Shown here: one piece after another, positions 50,595-58,072 of the stretch | Position numbering within the stretch: position 1 is the stretch's first letter | How the letters are laid out: each line of letters opens with the position of its first letter | Source of the DNA: JBGASG01 sp046328035 | GTDB taxonomy: Bacteria; Cyanobacteriota; Vampirovibrionia; Obscuribacterales; Obscuribacteraceae | Assembly: GCA_046328035.1 (NCBI GenBank) | Contig: JAXLXI010000002.1 | Location: 186,001-250,000 of the forward strand | Reading direction: 5' to 3' | DNA length: 64,000 nucleotides | Notes under the pieces: generated by a model | The model's input: only the letters and a program-made list of their open reading frames with translations | What the model was told of the DNA's origin: nothing | Database searches by the model: none | Made by a program: the position numbers and the translations under genes

Positions 50595-51556
50595 GCGGTC
50601 GCCGCAAACAGAAATATGTTGTCGGCACGCGCGAGAGCCAGCTCGCCCGCCTGCAAACTGATATCGCCATTGGTGCGATTACCTCCATTCACCCGGATAT
50701 CGAAATTGAAATCGTAGCGATCAAGACGCACGGCGACAAGATACAGAACAAGCCGATCGCCGAGCTTGGCGATCGCGGTGTATTCGTCAAAGAACTGGAA
50801 GAGGCACTGTTGAACAACGAAGTCGACTTCGTCGTGCACAGCCTCAAAGACCTGCCTACCGCCATGCCTGCCGGATTGCTGCTGGCGGCTGTAATTGGCC
50901 GCGAAGATCCGCGCGATGTTCTGGTTTCTCCCCAGCATGGCAAACTTGCCGATCTGCCGCGCGGCAGCGTCATCGCCTCATCAAGTCGCCGCCGCGCCGC
51001 CCAGATTCTCGCCATTCGCTCAGACCTGCAGTTCGTCGATGTGCGCGGCAATATTCCAACGCGTCTGCGCAAACTCGATGAGGGCATCGCAGACGCCATG
51101 GTCCTGGCCGCAGCCGGTTTGATTCGCCTTGGTGAAGAGGCACGCATCAGTGAATACTTCGCTTTCGATCAACTGACACCGGCAGTCGGACAGGGCGTGC
51201 TCGGATTGGAATGCCGCGGTGACGATAGTGCCACTGCCGAGCTGTTGGCTGAAGTTTCAGACAGCGAGATTGCTGCGCTGATCACGGCCGAACGCGCATT
51301 TCTCAACGAAATCGGCGGCGGCTGTTCGGTGCCGGTAGGCGCCATCGCCGAAGCCGGCACGTCCGGCCGTCTCAAACTGACAGCTTGCATCGCCAGCCTG
51401 GACGGCAAAGTTTCTGTCCGCTCGCAGCTGGAAGCCGCGCCAGCCGACGCTGAAAGCGCCGGACGACAACTGGCGGCTGAGATGCTGTCCAAAGGCGGCG
51501 ATCGCATATTGCAAAACCTGCTCAGCTCCGCACCACAGGCGGTGCCGCCGCCATGA
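50591..51556 (+). CDS. hemC: Porphobilinogen deaminase (hydroxymethylbilane synthase)
   Basis: Joins four porphobilinogens into hydroxymethylbilane. Length 321, typical. It starts VGTRESQLARLQTD and has VHSLKDLPT (about residue 80), ASSSRRRAAQ (about 135), DVRGNIPTRL (about 155) and the cofactor-bearing Cys in GGGCSVPVGA (about 240). The ATG overlaps the hemA stop by four bases, and its own stop overlaps hemD in the same way, so translation of the three is coupled. Confidence 0.97.
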   Translation: MSGRRKQKYVVGTRESQLARLQTDIAIGAITSIHPDIEIEIVAIKTHGDKIQNKPIAELGDRGVFVKELEEALLNNEVDFVVHSLKDLPTAMPAGLLLAAVIGREDPRDVLVSPQHGKLADLPRGSVIASSSRRRAAQILAIRSDLQFVDVRGNIPTRLRKLDEGIADAMVLAAAGLIRLGEEARISEYFAFDQLTPAVGQGVLGLECRGDDSATAELLAEVSDSEIAALITAERAFLNEIGGGCSVPVGAIAEAGTSGRLKLTACIASLDGKVSVRSQLEAAPADAESAGRQLAAEMLSKGGDRILQNLLSSAPQAVPPP

Positions 51557-52389
51557 GCGCCGCGCCGCTGGCCAACTGTCGCGTGCTGGTGACACGCCCG
51601 CTAGATCAGGTGCAAGCCCTCAGTACCTTACTGAGTCAAGAACAAGCGATACCAATCAACAAACCGTTGATCGAAATCGGACCTCCCGAGGACTTCCAGC
51701 CACTCGATGAGGCAGTCAGGCAGTTGCCCAGCTTCGACTGGATCATATTTGCCAGCACCAATGCCGTCAACGCCTTCTTCGAACGGGCCGGTGCGCTGAA
51801 CTACAAGCTCGACTGGGGACGCACCAGAGTGGCTGTAATCGGCTCTGCCACTGCGGCGGCAGCCAAAGAGCGAGGACTGGAAATCGATTTCTGTCCCGAT
51901 TCGTTCGTCGCCGAAGCTTTCATAGAACAGTTCCCCGGATTTCCGAAGCACGTGCGCGGTGTGCGCTTTCTCTGGCCGAAAACCGACATCGGCAGACCCT
52001 ACATATCTGACCGCCTGACGGCCGCAGGCGCGCAGGTCGAGCGCGTCATATGCTACACAACCAACCTGCCGCACAATTCTGAGAACCTGGCGCAAGAGTT
52101 GCGGGCGTTACTGGAGTTCAACGGCGTCGACATCGTCACCTTCGCCAGCAGCCAGGCAGTGCGCAACTTTTCGACTTTGATCTCATCAGTATCACCGGAT
52201 CCCGAGCGGCTTATGAAGGGCGCGTTATATGCCGTAATCGGTCCGGAGACAGCTCATACCGGCAGAAAGCTCCTCCCGCACGTGGACATAATCGCGCGCC
52301 AGCACACTATTGAAGGGCTTGTCCGCGAGATGCGTGCGTACGCCGAAGCCAGCAAACTGCGCTTCTCGGCGCGAAACCGGGACAATTAA
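51553..52389 (+). CDS. hemD: Uroporphyrinogen-III synthase
   Basis: Cyclises hydroxymethylbilane with inversion of ring D. Length 278. The sequence of this family is poorly conserved, but VLVTRPLDQVQALSTLL, the DWIIFASTNAVNAFF segment (about 60) and VIGSATAAAAKERG (about 95) are the usual landmarks, and TFASSQAVRNF (about 200) corresponds to the second domain. Its place between hemC and hemB with overlapping starts makes the assignment secure. Confidence 0.93.
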   Translation: MSAAPLANCRVLVTRPLDQVQALSTLLSQEQAIPINKPLIEIGPPEDFQPLDEAVRQLPSFDWIIFASTNAVNAFFERAGALNYKLDWGRTRVAVIGSATAAAAKERGLEIDFCPDSFVAEAFIEQFPGFPKHVRGVRFLWPKTDIGRPYISDRLTAAGAQVERVICYTTNLPHNSENLAQELRALLEFNGVDIVTFASSQAVRNFSTLISSVSPDPERLMKGALYAVIGPETAHTGRKLLPHVDIIARQHTIEGLVREMRAYAEASKLRFSARNRDN

Positions 52390-52485
52390 ATATGTTCCAG
52401 ATTGCCGCCAAGCGAAGATCTGAGCGGCTTTCAAAGATATAGTATGGATATTTTGTCGTCCCAGTCCGAACCCGGAAAGTTGCAA

Positions 52486-53517
52486 ATGTCTCCTGTAATG
52501 CCCAAGACCTCAGACTCCGCGCTCAGCGAGTTTGCCGGACTCACTCGTCCGTCGAACCGGATGCGCCGCCTGCGCGCCTCTTCAGCCTTGCGAGCCATGG
52601 TTCGTGAGACGCACTTAAACACGGACAAGTTCATCTATCCACTCTTCATTGTGGAAGGCAAGGGCATCCAGAAGCCGATCGGCGCCATGCCCGGTATCCA
52701 CCAGCAAAGCATCGACGTAATGCTCAAAGAAGTGGAAGAAGTGGTCGGGCTGGGTCTCAAATCGGTCATCCTGTTTGGCATTCCCGAACACAAAGACAAA
52801 GAAGCGACCGGTGCCTGGGAAGACAACGGCATTATTCAGAAAGCGACAAGAGAGCTGAAGAAACGCTTTCCAGAGCTGGTTGTCGTCGCCGACACCTGCC
52901 TCTGCGAGTACATGGAACACGGGCACTGCGGCATCGTTGCCGAAGGCAAGATTCTCAACGATCCCAGCGTCGCCATTCTGGCTAAGTCGGCAGTGGCTCA
53001 GGCAGCCGCCGGCGCCGACATCATCGCCCCCTCCGACATGATGGACGGGCGGGTGGGCGCCATCAGAGAAGCTCTCGATATGTCGGGCTTCGACCATGTG
53101 CCGATCCTCGCTTACAGCGCCAAATTTGCTTCGGCTTTCTACGGACCGTTCCGCGAAGCCGCCCAGTCGGCGCCGCAGTTCGGCGACCGCACCACCTATC
53201 AGATGGACCCTGCCAATGGTCGCGAAGCTCTCCGCGAGCTGATCTCCGACCTCGAAGAAGGCGCCGACATGGTCATGGTCAAGCCGGCTCTTCCGTACCT
53301 GGACGTGATTGCCCGCGCCAAGGATCTCCTGAACGCCCCGATTGCGGCATATAATGTGTCTGGAGAATATGCCATGGTCAAGGCTGCCGCAGCCAATGGT
53401 TGGGTCGACGAAAAGAGAGTTGTGCTCGAGTCCCTCACCGGTATTGTGCGTGCAGGGGCCGATTTGATTATCACTTATCACGCCAAGGACGCAGCAAAAT
53501 GGCTGCGGCAAGCGTGA
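52486..53517 (+). CDS. hemB: Delta-aminolevulinic acid dehydratase (porphobilinogen synthase)
   Basis: Condenses two 5-aminolevulinates into porphobilinogen. Length 343. It has RRLRASSALRAMVRET near its N-terminus, DTCLCEYMEHGHCG (metal-binding region, about 140), the two active-site Lys-bearing segments (ILAYSAKFASAFYGP and MVMVKPALPYLD) and the C-terminal end intact. Start is uncertain: ATG 52486 has GGAAAG 6 bases upstream, while ATG 52444 and TTG 52402 would extend the N-terminus. It closes the hemACDB block. Confidence 0.96.
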   Translation: MSPVMPKTSDSALSEFAGLTRPSNRMRRLRASSALRAMVRETHLNTDKFIYPLFIVEGKGIQKPIGAMPGIHQQSIDVMLKEVEEVVGLGLKSVILFGIPEHKDKEATGAWEDNGIIQKATRELKKRFPELVVVADTCLCEYMEHGHCGIVAEGKILNDPSVAILAKSAVAQAAAGADIIAPSDMMDGRVGAIREALDMSGFDHVPILAYSAKFASAFYGPFREAAQSAPQFGDRTTYQMDPANGREALRELISDLEEGADMVMVKPALPYLDVIARAKDLLNAPIAAYNVSGEYAMVKAAAANGWVDEKRVVLESLTGIVRAGADLIITYHAKDAAKWLRQA

Positions 53518-53574
53518 TCTGTGCTTTGGAAACACCCGACCAGTTGAGATCGACATATTGAGGCGAGGAATTCA

Positions 53575-54042
53575 ATGAAAACCAGTACGGCGTATCAAAT
53601 CAGTTTTGCCAATGCATTTGCTGATCTGTACCTGGATAAGGAAAACGGCGAAGTCGCGCTGGATCTCAGGCGTCAGGAAGTCACCATCTATATGAACCAG
53701 ACGCAGTATCAAGCGCTGGTGCTTCTGGTGCAGCAGAGCCTGGAAGACGAAGAGTTCGTCGAGTACTTGAACTGGCAAAAAGACCCGATTCAGTGCGACG
53801 AAAATCGCATCTTCGAAATTTGCGGACCAGAACATATGGTCTGCATGGCCTGCACACCCAACTATGAGCGCGTCAAATTGACATTCGAACTGGGCGTCGC
53901 CATCGACCTTTCCTTCGCCGACTATCAAGGACTCGCCAGTCTGCTCAAAGAAGCGCAAGCCGATCTGGAATGGCGCCGCGAACTTTTGCGCTGGAACATG
54001 AGCGACGGCGGACCGGATTTCGCCGCCGGCGCCCAGGACTAA
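53575..54042 (+). CDS. Hypothetical 155-residue protein
   Basis: Not recognised. It begins TSTAYQISFANAFADLYLDK, then alternates short strands and helices: ALDLRRQEVTIYMNQTQYQALVLLVQQSL and RVKLTFELGVAIDLSFADYQGLASLLKEA. The middle carries three Cys (IQCDENRIFEICGPEHMVCMACTP). No signal peptide or membrane helix is present. GAGGA lies before the ATG. It begins 57 bases after hemB and ends 4 bases before the next gene, so it may be part of a longer transcript. Confidence 0.62.
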   Translation: MKTSTAYQISFANAFADLYLDKENGEVALDLRRQEVTIYMNQTQYQALVLLVQQSLEDEEFVEYLNWQKDPIQCDENRIFEICGPEHMVCMACTPNYERVKLTFELGVAIDLSFADYQGLASLLKEAQADLEWRRELLRWNMSDGGPDFAAGAQD

Positions 54043-54046
54043 CGAA

Positions 54047-54316
54047 ATGCCTGAACATCAACATACCGGTGACTGTTCGCACCATCACGGTCCGGACGGC
54101 ACACACACTGCAGCCGCTCCCGATGACGAGAAAATTCCGCCGACGCCGTTTCACTTGAGCTTCAGACTGGCCGCTTTTGCCGGACTGGCCTTGTGTCTGG
54201 CTTTGATGTTGCCGCTACCAGGCGGCGCGCAGACCAAGACTATCCTGATCGTGCTGGGCACCGTTGTTGGTATCATCGTTTTTCCGCTGGCTTACTTCAA
54301 GCAAGAAACAAAATAG
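54047..54316 (+). CDS. Small two-helix membrane protein with His-rich N-terminus
   Basis: An 89-residue protein. The first 35 residues are soluble and contain HQHTGDCSHHHGPDGTH, a probable metal-binding patch. Two membrane helices lie at about 40-58 (LAAFAGLALCLALMLPLP) and 65-82 (ILIVLGTVVGIIVFPLAYF). No family is recognised. It sits 4 bases after the previous gene and the PfpI-like gene starts 13 bases after its stop, so the three are likely one transcript. Confidence 0.62.
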   Translation: MPEHQHTGDCSHHHGPDGTHTAAAPDDEKIPPTPFHLSFRLAAFAGLALCLALMLPLPGGAQTKTILIVLGTVVGIIVFPLAYFKQETK

Positions 54317-54329
54317 AAGGGGGATGGAC

Positions 54330-54860
54330 ATGGAACTGAAAGGCAAGAAAGCACTGGTCTTCGCCGGTCCGGCATTCGAAGACCGCGAACTTTTCTATCC
54401 TCTGATTCGCTTGCAAGAAGCTGGAGCCACCGTCAAAGTCGCGGGCATCGGCGAAAAGAAATACGAAGGCAAGTATGGATGCCCGATCGAAGTCGACGGG
54501 CAATGCGAAGACTTCGTGAATGAGAAGTGGGATTGCGTCGTGGTTCCGGGCGGCTGGGCACCGGACAAGGCTCGCGCCAATAAAGCCGCCCTCGATATTG
54601 TCCGCAAAGCCGTCAAAGAAGGAGCCGTTGTCGCCGCCATCTGTCACGCGGGCTGGGTGCTCGCTTCAGCTGATGTGGTGCGCGGGCGCAAGTTGACGTC
54701 CTACAAAAACATCAAAGACGATCTGGTCAATGCCGGTGCCGAATGGTCGGATCAAGAAGTCGTCGTCGACAACAACCTGATCACGTCACGCACACCCGCC
54801 GATCTGCCGGCCTTCATGCGCGAAGTAGTGCGAGCTCTGTCCAAGGTCGCAGTCAGCTGA
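54330..54860 (+). CDS. DJ-1/PfpI family protein
   Basis: A 176-residue protein of the DJ-1/PfpI fold. The nucleophile elbow is AAICHAGW with the conserved Cys (about residue 105), and the Glu of AFEDRELFYP (about 17) is in the position that interacts with it. VVVPGGWAPD (about 72) is the usual glycine turn. Members include proteases, chaperones and glyoxalases; the activity here is unknown. Of two nearby ATGs I used 54330 because AAGGGGG is correctly spaced for it; 54324 is too close. Confidence 0.87.
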   Translation: MELKGKKALVFAGPAFEDRELFYPLIRLQEAGATVKVAGIGEKKYEGKYGCPIEVDGQCEDFVNEKWDCVVVPGGWAPDKARANKAALDIVRKAVKEGAVVAAICHAGWVLASADVVRGRKLTSYKNIKDDLVNAGAEWSDQEVVVDNNLITSRTPADLPAFMREVVRALSKVAVS

Positions 54861-54862
54861 CC

Positions 54863-56782
54863 TTATTTGTGCTTGTAGCCGTATCCCTGACCGCCAATGC
54901 TGTACTGGCTGCCGCCCTGGTTGGTATTGCAATTGGTGCCATTATTGGTAGTGCCTGCGTACCCGTAACCGCCGCCATACCCACCAAAGGTGCCCGCCCG
55001 TTTGGCGGCATTATGCTGCACCAGTGTGTCCTGTAGTTTCTGCTCCTCATTCAGGATGCACTGCCAGTGGTCTTTGTAGGTCTCAAACGGCTGGGCCAAC
55101 GCCCGGCATTGTTCCGGCATGCTGCCGAAATACGGCTGCAAATAAGTCTTTGCCCTTCTCAGGCAGGACTCTGCATAGTTGTACTGCTTTTCAGCATAAA
55201 CGATGCGCGCCGCGCAATCACCTTCTTCGAGTGTATCCAGACTGGCCGCCAAACGTCCGGCCGGGGGATTGATGTCTGCCACCGGAGAAATCTTGCCGAT
55301 CTGGTCTATGACCGAGGTCGGTATGCTACCGCCGGACGACACTCCGCCTGCTGGCGCGGTAAAGTTGCGATTTTGATTGTTGGCTCCTTCACGCCACATG
55401 GTCGTGTTCGAGTAGTTCTGATACGTCACCGGCGCGGTTGCCGCATAACCGCCGGTTCTCGAGCCGGTGCTGGTGGCACTGCTGCGCGTGGCAGCCCCAC
55501 CGCCATTCAGCGCCTGAGTTGCCAGCACGGCCGACGGAGATGAACGATCGGCCGCGATACTGGCCCGATAGGCAACCATCGCCTCTTTGTTCATCGAGCA
55601 CGCAGCATAAGCTCTCCCCAGGCTGTAGTTTGCCCGCGCCAGATCCGTGCCGGCCATAGTCAGCGATTTCTTCAGAAGCTCGATGGCGTGTGGCGGATTC
55701 TTTGCCAGTTCGGCTTCGCCCTTCCTCATCAACACATCGCCGGGACTGCCGGCAATCGGCTTACCACCAGGCTTGGGCGGAATTTTAGGCATCGTGCTGT
55801 CGGGCAACAACCCGCTGGTCACCGACACGGGCACCGCCTGTGGTGCGGCAGCGGGCACCGCCAGAACCAGGTCATTGCCGTTCCACATACTTCTTTTGAC
55901 AGGAGTCTGCTTGGCCGCATAATCTTCCTGAACTTCGGCAGCCACAGATTTCTCGACAAACTCGAACGCCTCACCGAGCGTGGTGCGCTTGCCGCTGGCG
56001 CGCAGTCCTTCAAGCAATTTGCGGGTGAAGATGCCGTTCTGGTAGCGTTTTGATTCCCAGGAGCTTTCCTCCGGGCTGCTTGAGCAGATAATCAGTTTGC
56101 CGGAGCCCTGCGCCAGTTCTTCCGGGTCGATGACCGGGACGCGCCCGACGCCCTTCTCGCCCGGTGCAATGCCGCTGGCATGACAGGCATCGAGGACTAC
56201 AAAAATACGGTCGCAGGTGATGCGTTGCTTGGCATAAAGCATCAGATCATCCATCTTGATGCCGGTGGCAAACAAGTCTTCCGGATCAGAATCAGTCGAA
56301 AGCAAAAAATTCTTGCCTTTCAGATCGAGTTGCGACGGAGATCCGTGAGTCGAGAAAAACAACACCACCACATCATCCGGTTTGGCTACCCGAGCCAAAA
56401 ACTTGCTACCCAGTTCAGATACGACGCGTCGCTGCGTTGCATCTTCATCCAACAAGAGCCGCACATGATCGGGTGCAAAATTTGCCTCGTTCACCAGAAA
56501 ATTGCGAAAGTCGCGCGCATCCTTGGCGGCATAGCGCAGCGTCGGCACAGTATTGTTCTGAAACTTGCTGACGCCCACAACCAGAGCCCATTTATCTCGA
56601 ATCGGGCGATTGATCTCGGCCGCCGTCGGGACAGCGCCGCTTGGCGCCTGGGCGGGCGCTACGTTCACCGGCGCCGACGCGCCGCTCGGCGCAGCAACGG
56701 CTGGCGCACTGGAGTTATCTAGACCGAATGTGGGAAGCCAGGGAAATGACGCCAAAAGCAAAAGCGCGACAGTTTTTCGCAT
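54863..56782 (-). CDS. Exported caspase-like (C14/metacaspase) protease
   Basis: A 639-residue exported protease. Residues 1-25 form a signal peptide. Residues 60-280 are the C14 domain: KWALVVGVSKFQN, the catalytic His in LFFSTHGSP (about 146) and catalytic Cys in VLDACHASG (about 200), so the dyad is intact. Residues 320-430 contain TPR-like helices (DVLMRKGEAELAKN; RANYSLGRAYAACSMNKEA). A Ser/Thr/Ala-rich part follows, and the C-terminus is Gly/Tyr/Asn-rich with four conserved-looking Cys before it. ATG 56782 fits GAG upstream. The palindrome at 56904 lies about 120 bases upstream. Confidence 0.85.
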   Translation of the reverse strand: MRKTVALLLLASFPWLPTFGLDNSSAPAVAAPSGASAPVNVAPAQAPSGAVPTAAEINRPIRDKWALVVGVSKFQNNTVPTLRYAAKDARDFRNFLVNEANFAPDHVRLLLDEDATQRRVVSELGSKFLARVAKPDDVVVLFFSTHGSPSQLDLKGKNFLLSTDSDPEDLFATGIKMDDLMLYAKQRITCDRIFVVLDACHASGIAPGEKGVGRVPVIDPEELAQGSGKLIICSSSPEESSWESKRYQNGIFTRKLLEGLRASGKRTTLGEAFEFVEKSVAAEVQEDYAAKQTPVKRSMWNGNDLVLAVPAAAPQAVPVSVTSGLLPDSTMPKIPPKPGGKPIAGSPGDVLMRKGEAELAKNPPHAIELLKKSLTMAGTDLARANYSLGRAYAACSMNKEAMVAYRASIAADRSSPSAVLATQALNGGGAATRSSATSTGSRTGGYAATAPVTYQNYSNTTMWREGANNQNRNFTAPAGGVSSGGSIPTSVIDQIGKISPVADINPPAGRLAASLDTLEEGDCAARIVYAEKQYNYAESCLRRAKTYLQPYFGSMPEQCRALAQPFETYKDHWQCILNEEQKLQDTLVQHNAAKRAGTFGGYGGGYGYAGTTNNGTNCNTNQGGSQYSIGGQGYGYKHK

Positions 56783-56903
56783 CGTCATAATCTCACTGAT
56801 AGCTCGGGAAGCGTTAGAAGCTCTGGAACCTGTTTTTACCATACAGCCGCCCAACTATAAATAGGCACGCCAACGGTTAAAAACCCGGCACCCGGCGATT
56901 TTC

Positions 56904-56917
56904 ATGACCTAGGTCAT
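56904..56917. promoter_or_regulatory. 14-bp palindrome ATGACCTAGGTCAT, second copy
   Basis: Perfectly self-complementary and identical to the inner 14 bases of the palindrome at 5484-5499. It lies between the methyltransferase stop and the caspase-like gene, upstream of the latter. The shared sequence at two intergenic sites suggests a common regulator; which one is unknown. Confidence 0.5.
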
Positions 56918-56981
56918 TGCCTGCTCAGGATCGCAGTGACATGAGTTACCGAAAGCCTGTCAGACTGGAACGCGCGGCGGC

Positions 56982-58025
56982 TTACTTATGTGCCACCACT
57001 ATTGGTGACAGCTCATCCCAGTGGGGCAGCAGCGGCCGTTCCACGGATTGGAAGCCGACGCGCTTCGTCATGTCTGCCAGTTGCTCGAATGAGAAGACGC
57101 AACCTTCCGTGGTCATCAGCAACATGTTGACCGCGAACATTGACGCGAATTCCGGACCGGGCTTCTCCTCATGTTTCATATATTCGGCAATCACCAGTCG
57201 GCCGCCCTTCTTCAAAGCGGCAAAGCATGCCTTAATCAGCTCCTCGCTCGCCTTCTGTCCTTCCGAATGCAAGATGTGCCCAAGAATAATCAGATCGTAC
57301 GAATCCGCATCGAGCTTCACATCGCGCCAGCTTCCTTCCAGATCTTTATACTGAGACGCAACGCCGTGTTTGCCGGTGAAGTGTTTCTGCATTTTCAAAA
57401 CAGGCGGAAAGTCGAGACTGTCGACTTGCAACTTGCTGTTTGCCGCTGCCAGCGGAATGCTCCACACAGCGCTTCCTGATGCCAGATCCAGCACGCGGGC
57501 ACCGGCCGGCAGTTCATTGACTTTCAAAAGATCAGCAAGCATCTGAGCGGTCGAGAAGTTGATCGGAAAAATCGCCGCCGCCAGTTTCGGAAAAAACTCT
57601 TCAGCACCCTTGTCCGTATTCACTTCTTTAATTGGCTTACCCGACTTGATCACGGCAGTCAGTTGCTTCCAGGCATCGGCAACCTGATCGCGAGCAAGCA
57701 CATAGTCACCGAAAAAGTAATCGCTGTCCTTGACGAGATAATGACGAGAGTCCTCAGTCAGTTTGTACTTGCCGTCGGCATTTGATTTGCCTTCGCAGAT
57801 GAGGAAGCCGAGCGCCGCCAGCGAGTCGGCCAGCAGTTGTGTGGCGCGCACATCGCAGCCGATTTTCGCTGCCAGTTGCGCGGCTGTGAGGGGCTCTTTC
57901 GCCAGCTGACTGAACAGATCAAGTTCCACACCGGTCTTGAGTATCTGCTGCGCCCACTGCGTTTGCAGAACGCCAAAGACCTTGATCGGCGGTGCCACTT
58001 TGCACAGTTCCTGCGCTACTGCCAT
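56982..58025 (-). CDS. SAM-dependent O-methyltransferase (COMT-like)
   Basis: A 347-residue class I methyltransferase of the small-molecule O-methyltransferase layout. Residues 20-100 form the winged-helix dimerisation domain (LFSQLAKEPLTAAQLAAKIGC). The SAM-binding motif is VLDLASGSAVWSI (about 180), and LIILGHILHSEG (about 255) lies where the catalytic His is usually found. The acceptor is unknown. GGAGG lies 9 bases before the ATG. It begins 47 bases after the ATPase gene on the same strand. Confidence 0.86.
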   Translation of the reverse strand: MAVAQELCKVAPPIKVFGVLQTQWAQQILKTGVELDLFSQLAKEPLTAAQLAAKIGCDVRATQLLADSLAALGFLICEGKSNADGKYKLTEDSRHYLVKDSDYFFGDYVLARDQVADAWKQLTAVIKSGKPIKEVNTDKGAEEFFPKLAAAIFPINFSTAQMLADLLKVNELPAGARVLDLASGSAVWSIPLAAANSKLQVDSLDFPPVLKMQKHFTGKHGVASQYKDLEGSWRDVKLDADSYDLIILGHILHSEGQKASEELIKACFAALKKGGRLVIAEYMKHEEKPGPEFASMFAVNMLLMTTEGCVFSFEQLADMTKRVGFQSVERPLLPHWDELSPIVVAHK

Positions 58026-58072
58026 TGCTTGTCCCTCCAGAAGAGCGACAGATTATAACGCAGTCGCAGCTC

